A stretch of DNA of 64,000 nt from Flavobacterium hungaricum (GCF_015182285.1 NZ_PRDM01000004.1:1-64000), one strand, 5' to 3'; positions 34,226 through 43,086 are shown, counted from the stretch's first letter. Notes: generated by a model not told the origin, from the letters alone. Made by a program: numbers and translations.

Positions 34226-35278
34226 TTGAAAGAAATTAAAAAAGTTAAGTTTGATATAAAACTGCAAAACCACCTTTGGTTTTGGGGCAGTTACTTTACA
34301 TTAAACTTTCTTAGGTGGGGAGCTTACTTTAATGATTATCCGTATTCCTTCAAATCGAACTTAATAGAGTTTTCACTTCATGTACCTTTGGTTTACTTCA
34401 ACCTTTTTGTTTTAGTTCCAAAATATGTTTTAAAACAAAAATATTTTCAATATACCATCGCACTGCTATTAAGTCTGTTTGGGGTTTATTTATTAAAGAC
34501 TGCTCTTACCTACTATATTGTATCCGAAAATATCTGGCCAGAAGCCAATCGCGAATACCACCCGTTCGAGATTAATCATATTGTCGCAGTCTGCATTGGC
34601 GAATTGTACGTTCTGGCCATGGCTTCTTCTGTTTACTTGACATTAACATGGCTGCGAGAAAGGGAGCGAAACAGATCTTTACGAGAAAACCAGTTCAAAA
34701 TCAAATTAAAATACCTGGAAAACCAGATTCAGCCGCATTTTTTCTTTAATACCTTAAATAATCTGTACGCGCTTTCTTTAGAATCTTCTAATAAAGTTCC
34801 CGACGTCATCATCAAACTTTCCAATTTGATGGAATATGTATTGTATGATGTTAAAGGAACCAAATTTGTTCCTTTATTAAAAGAAATCGATTATATTCAA
34901 AACTATATCGAAATCGAAAAACTGCGATTTGAAAATGTAGAAGTTACCATAAATCTCGAATCGAATATTGAAGACGTATCGGTACCGCCTTTAATTTTTA
35001 TTTCATTGGTAGAGAATGCTTTTAAACACGGGAGTTTAAACAATAAGAATCTTAAAATAAAGATCAACTGCAAAGTTATTGACAATCAAACCCTAGACTT
35101 TGAAATCTTAAATAATTTCGTAATTTCACAATATCAAAATCCAAAAAGCGGCATTGGTTTGAGAAATACCAAAAAACGACTAAAACTGATTTACAAAAGC
35201 GATTTTAGTCTCAAACAAACTACCAAACTAAATTTTTACATAATCCGTTTACAAATACCTATCCATAATGAAGATTAA
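34226..35278 (+). CDS. LytS/YehU-type sensor histidine kinase
   Basis: A 350-residue membrane kinase. Four hydrophobic segments lie in residues ~12-145 (LWFWGSYFTLNFL, LVYFNLFVLVP, TIALLLSLFGVYLL and VCIGELYVLAMASSVYLTL). The His_kinase motif IQPHFFFNTLNNLYAL follows, with the phospho-acceptor His near 171. The ATPase part has LVENAFKHG and GIGLRNTKKRL. The start codon is TTG at 34226; no ATG fits nearby. It overlaps the regulator gene by 11 bp. The pair sits between susC and the GlcNAc transporter, so it likely senses chitin breakdown products or cell-envelope signals linked to them. Confidence 0.92.
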   Translation: MKEIKKVKFDIKLQNHLWFWGSYFTLNFLRWGAYFNDYPYSFKSNLIEFSLHVPLVYFNLFVLVPKYVLKQKYFQYTIALLLSLFGVYLLKTALTYYIVSENIWPEANREYHPFEINHIVAVCIGELYVLAMASSVYLTLTWLRERERNRSLRENQFKIKLKYLENQIQPHFFFNTLNNLYALSLESSNKVPDVIIKLSNLMEYVLYDVKGTKFVPLLKEIDYIQNYIEIEKLRFENVEVTINLESNIEDVSVPPLIFISLVENAFKHGSLNNKNLKIKINCKVIDNQTLDFEILNNFVISQYQNPKSGIGLRNTKKRLKLIYKSDFSLKQTTKLNFYIIRLQIPIHNED

Positions 35279-35969
35279 ATGCGTTATAGTTGATGATGAA
35301 CCACTGGCTATCAAAGTCCTGCAAAATTACTTTACTAATTTTACAGATTTTGAAATAGTAGGAACATTCAATAATTCACTAGAAGCTCTTGATTTCATCA
35401 ACACTGCAAATGTTGACGCTGTTTTCTTAGACATCAACATGCCCATGATGACCGGATTTGAACTTATTAGTTTGATAGAAAACAAAACCAAAGTGATTAT
35501 AACTACCGCTTTTAGAGAATTTGCCGCCGAAAGTTACGATCTAGACGTTTTAGATTATTTGGTAAAACCAATACCACTTCCTCGATTTATAAAATGCATC
35601 AACAAAATTACTACCGAATACAATCTTAAAAACAATATCAAAGTAGAAACCGCCAAAGGTGATTCGCATATTTTTATCAAAGTCGATAAAAAAATGATGA
35701 AGATTAATATTGAAGAAATTTTGTTTGTTGAAGGAATGAAAGAATACATAAAAGTAGTAACACCAGACAAAACCTATATTACCCATAAATCACTCACTTC
35801 GTTATCAGAAGAACTTCCTTCCGATCGTTTTTTACGCATCCATAAATCTTTTGTAATTGCCTTGAATAAAGTAAAATCTATCGAAGGAAACCGAATCCAG
35901 ATCCAATCTTATACCATTCCGATAGGCCGAAACTACAGCAAAGAAGTCAAAAACAAGATATTGGAATAA
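35268..35969 (+). CDS. LytTR-family response regulator
   Basis: A 233-residue regulator. The receiver domain (1-120) has the acidic pair DD at 9-10, phospho-acceptor Asp-55 in FLDINMP, the Thr in ITTAF and Lys in YLVKPI. The C-terminal LytTR DNA-binding domain has FIKVDKKMMKINIEEILFVEG, then YIKVVT, then FLRIHKSFVIALNKV and IPIGRNY. LytTR proteins bind direct repeats, which suits the repeated element upstream of the operon. Translational overlap with the kinase gene indicates a matched pair. Confidence 0.95.
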   Translation: MKIKCVIVDDEPLAIKVLQNYFTNFTDFEIVGTFNNSLEALDFINTANVDAVFLDINMPMMTGFELISLIENKTKVIITTAFREFAAESYDLDVLDYLVKPIPLPRFIKCINKITTEYNLKNNIKVETAKGDSHIFIKVDKKMMKINIEEILFVEGMKEYIKVVTPDKTYITHKSLTSLSEELPSDRFLRIHKSFVIALNKVKSIEGNRIQIQSYTIPIGRNYSKEVKNKILE

Positions 35970-36148
35970 TACAATTACGAAATCCGTTTTCTAAAGTGGT
36001 TAAAATTAACACTTTGTTGAAAAAATAGTGTCGTTGGTATAAATTTAACATTATTTATACCTTTTTATTTTTTTTTACTAATCGTAAGAAATATATTTAC
36101 GGTCTTCAAAAAACAGAAATATAAAAAAAAATTAACCTCATCATTATT

Positions 36149-37618
36149 ATGACTTCAGAAAATGTACAAACCAAGTGGGGACAATTTATCTCGTTGATAA
36201 TTGTTTTCTTCTTTTGGGGATTTGTTGGTTCTGCCAATGATATCCTGATTCCAGTATTCAAAAAAGTATTTACGTTATCGCAAGTACAATCACAATTAGT
36301 AGCATGGGCCTTCTATGCAGCGTACTTTGTAGGATCTATCATATTCTTCATCGTTTCTCTTAAAGTAGACGTTTTACAAAAATACGGCTACAAAAAAACA
36401 TTATCTGCCGGATTAATTTTATCTGCAGTAGGATCGTTCTTATTCGTTCCAGCAGCTACAATCCAAAGTTTCCCTTTCTTTTTAACTGCTTTATTTACAG
36501 TAGGATTAGGATTCTCAATCCAACAAATTGTTGCCAATCCGTTAGCGATTAAAATGGGAAGTCCAGAAACTGGAGCACACCGTTTGACCCTTGCAGGAGG
36601 AATCAACTCTTTTGGTACAACAATCGGAGCTATTTTACTTGGTATCGCTTTGTTCGGAATGGGCGACGATAAAAAAACAGCACTTTCTTTAGAAGATATC
36701 AAACTGCCTTTCATTATTTTAGGTCTTGCTTTTATCGTTGTTGCGGTTTTCATGAATTTTTCTAAAATCGAAAACCCTGCAAAAGAGGAAGAAGCTGTAA
36801 TTAAAGAAAAACACAGTAAATTCAATATTTTAGACTACCCGCAATTATACTTAGGAATGTTAGGTATCTTTATTTATGTTGGAACAGAAGTTACCATCAT
36901 TAGTAATTTACCTGCCTTATTACACACAAGCGAATTCGGAAACGTTCTTGAAGACGCTATTGCGCCATTTATCGCTCTTTACTGGGGAAGTTTAATGATC
37001 GGCCGCTGGAATGGCGGTGCAAACGTATTCAACACTTCAAACTTAGTAAATACAGCTCTTAAATTTATTGTTCCTGCAGTAGCTTTTGGAGTAATTATTG
37101 GAGCTAATATCTTTGCAGCACACGACGTTTCTTCATTCTACATTTATCCAATTTGGATTCTGCTATTCATTGCAGTAAGTTTTGTAGGAGGTAAAAATGC
37201 TGGAAAAACTTTAATGCTTTTCGGAATCTCAGGATTAGTAATGATGATTTTAGGATTAGTGTGGCCAGATCCGCAAATCGCTAAATTCTTCTTTATTTCT
37301 GGCGGACTATTCTTATCGATCATGTGGCCTTCAATCTTCGATTTAGCGATCGCAGGTTTAGGAAAAAACACCGGAAAAGCATCTTCTTTCTTAATCATGA
37401 TGATTCTTGGAGGTGGTGTAATCCCACTTATCCAAGGAAGTATTTGTGACTTAGACGCAACAAATCCAGACGGAATTTTCGGAATCACATATACACACTT
37501 CTCTTATATCGTGCCACTTCTAGGTTTTGCCTATTTAGGATTCTACGGCTTCTACTGCCCAAAAATCTTAAAAAGACAAGGTATTAGCCACATAGAAAGT
37601 GCTGGTGGAGGACACTAA
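36149..37618 (+). CDS. MFS sugar transporter, NagP/FucP-like
   Basis: A 489-residue inner-membrane carrier with about 12 membrane segments. The N-terminus (WGQFISLIIVFFFWGFVGSANDILIPVFKKVF), LVAWAFYAAYFVGS and NPLAIKMGSPETGAHRLTLAGGINSFGTTIGAIL are typical of the FucP/NagP branch. A GlcNAc permease is the best guess, because it is the only inner-membrane carrier in a chitin locus. It starts 179 bp after the regulator gene on the same strand and ends with a strong terminator. It may have its own promoter. Confidence 0.9.
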   Translation: MTSENVQTKWGQFISLIIVFFFWGFVGSANDILIPVFKKVFTLSQVQSQLVAWAFYAAYFVGSIIFFIVSLKVDVLQKYGYKKTLSAGLILSAVGSFLFVPAATIQSFPFFLTALFTVGLGFSIQQIVANPLAIKMGSPETGAHRLTLAGGINSFGTTIGAILLGIALFGMGDDKKTALSLEDIKLPFIILGLAFIVVAVFMNFSKIENPAKEEEAVIKEKHSKFNILDYPQLYLGMLGIFIYVGTEVTIISNLPALLHTSEFGNVLEDAIAPFIALYWGSLMIGRWNGGANVFNTSNLVNTALKFIVPAVAFGVIIGANIFAAHDVSSFYIYPIWILLFIAVSFVGGKNAGKTLMLFGISGLVMMILGLVWPDPQIAKFFFISGGLFLSIMWPSIFDLAIAGLGKNTGKASSFLIMMILGGGVIPLIQGSICDLDATNPDGIFGITYTHFSYIVPLLGFAYLGFYGFYCPKILKRQGISHIESAGGGH

Positions 37619-37644
37619 GATTTAAAAAATTCCAATATAAGAAA

Positions 37645-37687
37645 AATCCAAATTCCAATTTTAATAACGGAATTTGGATTTTTTTTA
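37645..37687 (+). terminator. terminator after the MFS gene
   Basis: AATCCAAATTCC (37645-37656) pairs perfectly with GGAATTTGGATT (37669-37680), then a T-run. The sequence is almost the same as the terminator at 15420, including the loop-side AATT and AACGG. Confidence 0.85.
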
Positions 37688-37737
37688 TTCAAAAAAAATA
37701 AACCTTAGAATCTTACCAACTCAGAACCTCAGCCTCT

Positions 37738-38235
37738 TTACTTGGCATTAATAACATTACTCAAGTTCTTTTTAAAAACAGCTTTATTCTGCGCAGAAAT
37801 CGTATAAACTACATCTTTGTCCGCATGCACTATAATTTTATCAATATTGGCATCTAAAAGCGCTTTAGGATCTTTAATTTTCAACGTACAGGCACCATCA
37901 AAAAAACCATCGTCTTCTATCGTCTTTCTAGCCTTCAATACCGTACCATCACTCAAAACCGCAGCAATAGTCATTTCACTATTCAAGGTCTTCGAATAAA
38001 ATCCATCCATAACCAGCAGTAACCTATACGAGTTTTTCATTTCAGGTCCCTTAAACTCGTGGCGTGTGATATTGTATCGCAGTCCCTTGGCCAGCGTTTG
38101 AAATTTAACCGAACAATCCAATTCATACGTCGCTACATCCCCAGCCTCATTTACCGAAGTAATTACTTTTGCAGCTTGGGCAGTTATCGAAAAACTAGCA
38201 GCAAAAAAAGACAGCATTACCAATATCACTTTCAT
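37738..38235 (-). CDS. secreted protein of unknown function
   Basis: A 165-residue exported protein with signal peptide MKVILVMLSFFAASFSITAQ. The mature part is beta-rich: YELDCSVKFQTLAKGLRYNITRHEF, RLLLVMDGFYSKTLNSEMTIAAVLSDG and ACTLKIKDPKALLDANIDKIIVHADKD. Two cysteines are present. No family is recognised. The start at 38235 is chosen over one 6 bases upstream. It is convergent with the chitin-locus MFS gene and is separated from fsa by 91 bp that hold the fsa terminator, so it is probably a separate unit. Confidence 0.72.
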   Translation of the reverse strand: MKVILVMLSFFAASFSITAQAAKVITSVNEAGDVATYELDCSVKFQTLAKGLRYNITRHEFKGPEMKNSYRLLLVMDGFYSKTLNSEMTIAAVLSDGTVLKARKTIEDDGFFDGACTLKIKDPKALLDANIDKIIVHADKDVVYTISAQNKAVFKKNLSNVINAK

Positions 38236-38267
38236 AATCAATAGTTTAAGATTGATATAAAAGTAAA

Positions 38268-38305
38268 AAAAAATCGCCTTTTCTCGTTAGAAAAAAGACG
38301 ATTTT
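38268..38305 (-). terminator. terminator of fsa
   Basis: AAATCG and CGATTT arms with an inner CTTTTCT/AGAAAA pairing lie 22 bp beyond the fsa stop codon. On the minus strand the stem is followed by a run of eight T. Confidence 0.7.
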
Positions 38306-38326
38306 AATTTTATAAGTATCTCAGGA

Positions 38327-38983
38327 TTACTTATTTCCTTTCTCAAAGTCAGCTACGAACTGCGCTAAACCAATATCAGTTAAAGGATGTTTCAACAATC
38401 CGTAAATTGCAGAAAGAGGTCCAGTCATAACATCAGCACCAATTTTAGCACAATTTACAATATGCATCGTGTGACGTACAGAAGCAGCCAAAATTTGAGT
38501 CTCATAACCATAGTTATCGTAGATTTCTCTAATTTCCTGAATCAAGTTCAAACCATCTGTAGAAACATCATCCAAACGACCAATAAAAGGAGAAACATAA
38601 GTTGCACCTGCTTTTGCAGCCAGCAAAGCCTGTCCAGCAGAGAAAACAAGCGTTACGTTTGTTTTAATTCCTTTATCAGAAAAATATTTAGCAGCCATTA
38701 CACCTTCTTTCGTCATCGGTAATTTTACTACGATTTGGTCATGTAATTCAGCCAGCTCCTCACCTTCTTTAACCATTCCGTCAAAATCAAGGGCATTAAC
38801 TTCAGCACTTACATCACCTTCTACAAGATTGCAAATATCAACATAATGCTTCAAGATGTTGTTTTTTCCGGTAATACCTTCTTTTGCCATCAATGACGGG
38901 TTAGTTGTTACACCATCCAAAACACCTAAAGCCTGTGCTTCTTTAATTTGAGCTAAATTAGCTGTGTCAATAAAAAATTTCAT
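38327..38983 (-). CDS. fsa: fructose-6-phosphate aldolase / transaldolase-like
   Basis: A 218-residue class I aldolase of the FSA/TalC family. It has MKFFIDTANLAQIKEAQALG, GVTTNPSLMAKEG, then VVKLPMT with the Schiff-base Lys near 87 and the FSAGQALLAAKAGATYVSPFIGRLDD block. Length suits the short FSA/TalC group rather than classical transaldolase. It acts in the pentose phosphate pathway or cleaves fructose-6-phosphate, so it could be linked to the fructose-6-phosphate made by NagB nearby. A promoter at 39139-39167 implies an mRNA leader of about 150 bases containing a structured repeat. Confidence 0.92.
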   Translation of the reverse strand: MKFFIDTANLAQIKEAQALGVLDGVTTNPSLMAKEGITGKNNILKHYVDICNLVEGDVSAEVNALDFDGMVKEGEELAELHDQIVVKLPMTKEGVMAAKYFSDKGIKTNVTLVFSAGQALLAAKAGATYVSPFIGRLDDVSTDGLNLIQEIREIYDNYGYETQILAASVRHTMHIVNCAKIGADVMTGPLSAIYGLLKHPLTDIGLAQFVADFEKGNK

Positions 38984-39016
38984 AATTTATATTATTTAAA
39001 TTGTGTTGATAAACTG

Positions 39017-39126
39017 GGCGTGACCAGATTTATAAAAGGCGCACTCAACAAAACGATTATGAGCGCCTTTTTCAAATCTGGTCGGGCTATCCGCACTACT
39101 TCGGTAGTCTGCTTCTATCCCTCACG
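39017..39126. repeat. structured intergenic element, copy A
   Basis: GACCAGATTT (39022-39031) pairs with AAATCTGGTC (39074-39083), with an inner AAAGGCGC/GCGCCTTT stem. Next come GGGCTATCCGC, an ACTAC-TTCG-GTAGT hairpin, and GCTTCTATCCCTCACGC. The order GTCCGC-like string, hairpin, then GC-TCC-ATC string is shared with 54801-54870. On the minus strand it would be in the fsa mRNA leader. Apart from the fsa promoter just beyond, the 307-bp gap 38984-39290 holds nothing else. Confidence 0.65.
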
Positions 39127-39138
39127 CAAATTTAGCTG

Positions 39139-39167
39139 CAAAATTACAAAATCAATATCAATAACAA
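39139..39167 (-). promoter_or_regulatory. candidate fsa promoter, TTG-N18-TAATTTTG
   Basis: On the minus strand TTG (complement of 39165-39167) and TAATTTTG (complement of 39139-39146) are 18 bases apart. The predicted start of transcription is about 150 bases before the fsa start codon. The sequence is AT-rich, so a chance match is possible. Confidence 0.5.
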
Positions 39168-39290
39168 TTTCAAAAACAAAATCAATTTGCAAATTCTACT
39201 AAAATTCACAAAATAAATAGTAAACAATAAATTTACTTTCAATCTTAAAAATAGGTCCTATTGTTTCAAATACAGCTAAAACATAATCAT

Positions 39291-39497
39291 TTATAAGTTT
39301 CCAGAAGATTTTTTCTTGTTTAATTCTTTTAACTCATCTCTAATCTCTTGAAGAACTGTAAGCATTTCTTCTTTCTGAATTTCAGAGTTATTAATCTTAT
39401 CACTTAAAGCACTCACAATTCTGCGAATTACAAACCAAATAACCAAAAAAATTAAAACCGCAAAAATAGCAGGCACAAACTCTATAATCTTATCCAT
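39291..39497 (-). CDS. small membrane protein with coiled coil
   Basis: A 68-residue protein: one membrane helix near the N-terminus (FVPAIFAVLIFLVIWFVIRRIV), then a charged coiled-coil segment (IQKEEMLTVLQEIRDELKELNKKK). It starts 4 bp after the SDR stop codon, so it is translated from the same message. The family is unknown. The close spacing and clear helix plus heptad pattern support a real gene. Confidence 0.72.
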   Translation of the reverse strand: MDKIIEFVPAIFAVLIFLVIWFVIRRIVSALSDKINNSEIQKEEMLTVLQEIRDELKELNKKKSSGNL

Positions 39498-39501
39498 AGC
39501 G

Positions 39502-40305
39502 TTACAATTTATAATGATTCATAAGCATCTTCTCGTACATCTTATCCGGAAGTGCGCGTTTTAAAACAATTGAGAACTTCTGCATAAAAGCCCCGACTTT
39601 ATAATGCACATTTGGTTTTTGAGTCTGAATGATTTTATAAACAGCTTCTGCCATTTCATTCGGATTACTTCCTGCATCTACATGATCATTCATCGTAGCC
39701 AAAATACCTCCATATACTTTTTCGTAAGCAGAATCCTTAACAACTGGAGCATGATAACGGCCGGCAGCAATATTAGTCGCAAAATCGCCTGGCGCAACAT
39801 TCGTAATTTCAATTCCAAAAGACTTCACTTCCATTCGCAGCGCTTCTGTAATCAATTCTAAAGCTCCTTTTGAAGCCGAATAAACGCTTCTGTACGGCAA
39901 TCCCATATAGCCCGCAATTGACGTAATATTAATAATAAGTCCCGATTGCTGTGCACGCATTTGCGGCAGAACCGCTTTCATTACCTCAATTGGTCCAAAA
40001 AAATTAGTTTCAAAATTATTTCTGATTTCTTCTGTCGGAATTTCTTCTAAAGGTCCTGTAATACCAACACCCGCATTATTAATCACAATATCCAATCTTC
40101 CAGAAGTTTCGATAACCTTTGCAACCGCACTTTTGATAGATTCGACGTTACGAACATCTAAAGCAACAAGCGGAAAAACAGAATTTAAAACTTTTTCAGG
40201 ATTTCTGCTCGTTCCATACACCACAAAACCTTTTTGATGCAAAAATTCCCCAATAGATTTTCCGATTCCAGATGAACCGCCTGTAATTAAAACGACTTTA
40301 CTCAT
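39502..40305 (-). CDS. SDR family oxidoreductase
   Basis: A 267-residue classical short-chain dehydrogenase. The cofactor motif GGSSGIGKSIG is at about 8-18, NNAG near 86-89, the catalytic Ser in NITSIAGYMGLPYRSVY, and YSASKGA supplies Tyr and Lys. The region RNPEKV after the second strand suits NADP(H). The substrate cannot be told from sequence. A 68-residue membrane protein is encoded immediately downstream. Confidence 0.93.
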   Translation of the reverse strand: MSKVVLITGGSSGIGKSIGEFLHQKGFVVYGTSRNPEKVLNSVFPLVALDVRNVESIKSAVAKVIETSGRLDIVINNAGVGITGPLEEIPTEEIRNNFETNFFGPIEVMKAVLPQMRAQQSGLIINITSIAGYMGLPYRSVYSASKGALELITEALRMEVKSFGIEITNVAPGDFATNIAAGRYHAPVVKDSAYEKVYGGILATMNDHVDAGSNPNEMAEAVYKIIQTQKPNVHYKVGAFMQKFSIVLKRALPDKMYEKMLMNHYKL

Positions 40306-40490
40306 TTTTTATTAGTTATAAGTTATAGGTTATGAGTTATATTTTTTTTTCAATTGGTCTTATTTTGAGCCGCATACAAAGCATTTACCCTTAACTTTTA
40401 ACCAATGACTTCTAACTTCAATTAGGGTAAAAATAAAAAAATCCTCCCGAAGGAAGACTACTTTTATACAAATTCTAAAAAATAAAAAAT

Positions 40491-40583
40491 GGCAAGCGAC
40501 CTACATCGCACCGCTCAACCACGTACCCTTGCTATGTTCCCATCCTGGGGGAGTCTGCAGGAGCTGGTCGTGTAGGACTTGCC
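40491..40583 (-). ncRNA. ffs: signal recognition particle RNA (small bacterial type)
   Basis: The minus strand folds into one long rod: GGCAAG and CCTACA near the 5' end pair with TGTAGG and CTTGCC at the 3' end. The tip contains CAGGATGGGAACATAGCAAG (complement of about 40528-40547), which has the SRP helix 8 features: a GGAA tetraloop, an asymmetric AGCA loop and the opposing CAGG. A T-rich tract follows at once (complement of 40478-40490). A promoter ends five bases before the first base. Length (93) fits 4.5S RNA, the partner of Ffh in membrane-protein targeting. Confidence 0.9.
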
Positions 40584-40587
40584 GGTG

Positions 40588-40617
40588 CAAATATACAACC
40601 TTTTTATATTTTTGCAA
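40588..40617 (-). promoter_or_regulatory. SRP RNA promoter, TTG-N19-TATATTTG
   Basis: On the minus strand TTG (complement of 40615-40617) and TATATTTG (complement of 40588-40595) are 19 bases apart and place the transcription start at about the first base of the SRP RNA. Confidence 0.8.
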
Positions 40618-40672
40618 GAACTTTGTAGCTATAAAAATATCATCGTATATTGGCTTATTCAAATTTTTAACC

Positions 40673-41725
40673 ATGAAAACATATAACTTCCTATCTGTCA
40701 TTTTATTAGGAATCACATTAATCGGATGCGGAGAAAAAAATAAAGGCGAAAATTCTTTATTTACTATTGATGATAGTGCTTTTCCGGCTCATTTTACGCA
40801 AAAAGAACCGCTTACAATTGGAATTTTAAACCCAAAATCGAAAGAAATCGACAGCGTTGCGTACTTCATAAACGATCAAAGAGTTGGAAGCACAAAAGGT
40901 GCAAAAGATTTTAGATTTGAATTAATCGATCAAAAATTAGGTTATCAATATCTAAAAGCAACCGTTTATTTTGGTGACGATTCCTCTGATGCAACAAAAA
41001 GAATTGAACTCGTTTCGGATATTGAACCAAAACTTTTAAAATATAAAGTTGTAAATACCTTTTCTCACGACAAAAAAGCTTTTACAGAAGGTTTAGAGTT
41101 TTACAATGATACTTTGTACGAAAGTACAGGTCAGGAAGGTGCTTCTTTCATTAAAAAATACGATTATAAAACTGGAAAAGTTTTTAAACAAATCGACTTA
41201 GACCAGCAGTATTTTGGAGAAGGAATCACTTTTGTAAACGGAAAATTATTTCAGTTAACTTATAAAAACAAAAAAGGATTTATCTACGATGCTAAAACAT
41301 TAAAACTTGAAAAAACGTTTGATTTTGAGAAAGACATCGAAGGCTGGGGAATGACAAATGACGGCAAAAACATTTATCAAACAGATGGAACTGAAAAAAT
41401 CTGGAAAGTTGACCCTGCTAATCAAAAAATGATCGACTATGTTAACGTTTATTCAGGAAGTTCAAAAATCAAAGCGGTAAATGAAATTGAGTGGATTAAT
41501 GGAAAAATTTACGCTAACATTTGGTTTAAAGATGCTATTGCAGTTGTAAATCCAAATTCTGGCGCAGTTGAGCAAATTCTTGATTTATCTGGCTTAAGAA
41601 AAACAATGACTGACATTACAACAGACGATGTTCTTAACGGAATTGCTTACAACCCAAAAACCAAAACCATTTTTGTAACAGGAAAAAACTGGAGTAAAAT
41701 GTTCGAAATTACCGTTTCAGAATAG
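40673..41725 (+). CDS. glutaminyl-peptide cyclotransferase, lipoprotein
   Basis: A 350-residue protein with a lipoprotein signal (LSVILLGITLIGC). After an Ig-like N-terminal region comes the plant-type glutamine cyclotransferase propeller: VVNTFSHDKKAFTEGLEFYNDTLYESTG, YFGEGITFVNGKLFQLTY, GWGMTNDGKNIYQTDG, NEIEWINGKIYANIW and DVLNGIAYNPKTKTIFVTGKNW. It turns N-terminal glutamine into pyroglutamate. In Bacteroidetes this modification can follow signal cleavage before Gln, common in exported proteins, including several in this window. The start at 40673 is the only one giving a lipobox; an upstream in-frame extension would cross the SRP RNA gene on the other strand. Confidence 0.93.
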   Translation: MKTYNFLSVILLGITLIGCGEKNKGENSLFTIDDSAFPAHFTQKEPLTIGILNPKSKEIDSVAYFINDQRVGSTKGAKDFRFELIDQKLGYQYLKATVYFGDDSSDATKRIELVSDIEPKLLKYKVVNTFSHDKKAFTEGLEFYNDTLYESTGQEGASFIKKYDYKTGKVFKQIDLDQQYFGEGITFVNGKLFQLTYKNKKGFIYDAKTLKLEKTFDFEKDIEGWGMTNDGKNIYQTDGTEKIWKVDPANQKMIDYVNVYSGSSKIKAVNEIEWINGKIYANIWFKDAIAVVNPNSGAVEQILDLSGLRKTMTDITTDDVLNGIAYNPKTKTIFVTGKNWSKMFEITVSE

Positions 41726-41847
41726 GAAAAGTAAAAAAAAAAATAAAAACTCAAATTTCACAGATTTCACGGATTAGTTCGTGATAATTTGTGACTCGAA
41801 CGAAGTGAATAGGCGAAGCAAATTTGTATTTTATAACAATATCAATA

Positions 41848-43086
41848 ATGACAACATTAATTACCAACATACAAGAACTGCTTCAGGTTCGCGAAACTTC
41901 AATCGCTAAAGTTTCAGGAGCCGAAATGGCAGAACTTCCTACCATTAAAAATGCTTTTTTATTTCTAAAAGACGGTCTTATAGAAGATTTTGGATCAATG
42001 GAAAATCTCCCTAAAATTAACGCCGACAAGATTATAGATGCGACAGGTAAAGTCGTTCTTCCTTCTTGGTGCGACAGTCATACGCATATTGTATATGCAG
42101 GCAATCGCGAGCAGGAATTTGTGGATCGTATTAACGGATTATCTTATGAAGAAATCGCCAGCCGCGGCGGCGGTATTTTAAATTCAGCCAAAAAACTCAA
42201 CGACAGTACCGAAGAAGAAATCTACGAACAGTCTAAAATACGTCTTGAAGAAGTAATGCGTTTAGGAACGGGCGCCGTAGAAATAAAATCAGGCTACGGA
42301 TTAACGGTTGACGGCGAGCTGAAAATACTCCGTGTAATTAAAAAGTTAGCAGAAAACTATCCCATAACTATAAAAGCTACTTTTTTGGGAGCACATGCTT
42401 TTCCATTGCATTACAAAGAAAACAAAGCTGGTTATCTTGATGAAATCATCAATGAAATGCTGCCCGAAATTGCCAAAAACAACCTGGCCGATTATGTAGA
42501 TGTATTTTGCGAAAGCGGTTATTTTTCTGTAGAAGAAACTGAAAAAATTATGGAAGCTGGACTGGCTTTTGACTTGAAACCAAAAATCCACGTCAATCAA
42601 TTCAATTCTATTGGCGGTATTCAGGCTGGGGTTAAATTTAATGCCCTTTCTGTTGATCATCTTGAAATTATGACAGCAGAAGATATTGAAGCTTTAAAAA
42701 ACTCAGAAACAATGCCTGTAGCACTGCCTTCTTGTTCTTATTTCTTAAGCATACCGTACACACCCGCCCGCGAAATGATTCAAGCAGGTTTACCTATAGC
42801 CTTAGCAACCGATTTTAATCCCGGCTCTACTCCATCTGGAAATATGAATTTTGTAGTGGCAACGGCCTGTATTAAAATGAAAATGACTCCCGAAGAAGCC
42901 ATAAATGCAGCAACAATAAACGGCGCTTATGCAATGGGACTTTCAGAAACCCACGGAAGTATCACAAAAGGCAAAAAAGCCAATATAATCCTCACAAAGC
43001 CTGTTTCATCTTATTATCAAATTCCGTACGCGTTTGGAAGCAATTTAATAGATACCGTTTTCATTGAAGGAAAAATTCTTAATTAA
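41848..43086 (+). CDS. hutI: imidazolonepropionase
   Basis: A 412-residue amidohydrolase that opens imidazolone-5-propionate to formiminoglutamate in histidine degradation. The metal motif SHTHIVYAGNR, then YEEIASRGGGI, GTGAVEIKSGYGL and LATDFNPGSTPSGNM are characteristic. The start at 41848 (MTTLITNIQELL) is preferred to one 24 bases upstream. The next hut gene, hutG, is on the same strand but separated by a minus-strand gene and a bidirectional terminator, so the two are not one operon. Confidence 0.96.
   Translation: MTTLITNIQELLQVRETSIAKVSGAEMAELPTIKNAFLFLKDGLIEDFGSMENLPKINADKIIDATGKVVLPSWCDSHTHIVYAGNREQEFVDRINGLSYEEIASRGGGILNSAKKLNDSTEEEIYEQSKIRLEEVMRLGTGAVEIKSGYGLTVDGELKILRVIKKLAENYPITIKATFLGAHAFPLHYKENKAGYLDEIINEMLPEIAKNNLADYVDVFCESGYFSVEETEKIMEAGLAFDLKPKIHVNQFNSIGGIQAGVKFNALSVDHLEIMTAEDIEALKNSETMPVALPSCSYFLSIPYTPAREMIQAGLPIALATDFNPGSTPSGNMNFVVATACIKMKMTPEEAINAATINGAYAMGLSETHGSITKGKKANIILTKPVSSYYQIPYAFGSNLIDTVFIEGKILN

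Noticed and set aside
39020..39202. 60-residue plus-strand reading frame
   Set aside because: It lies over the structured repeat and the fsa promoter region; composition is not protein-like and no start context supports it.
40529..40672. N-terminal extension of the glutaminyl cyclase
   Set aside because: The stretch is antisense to the SRP RNA gene and its promoter, is cysteine-rich nonsense, and would bury the lipoprotein signal that begins at 40673.
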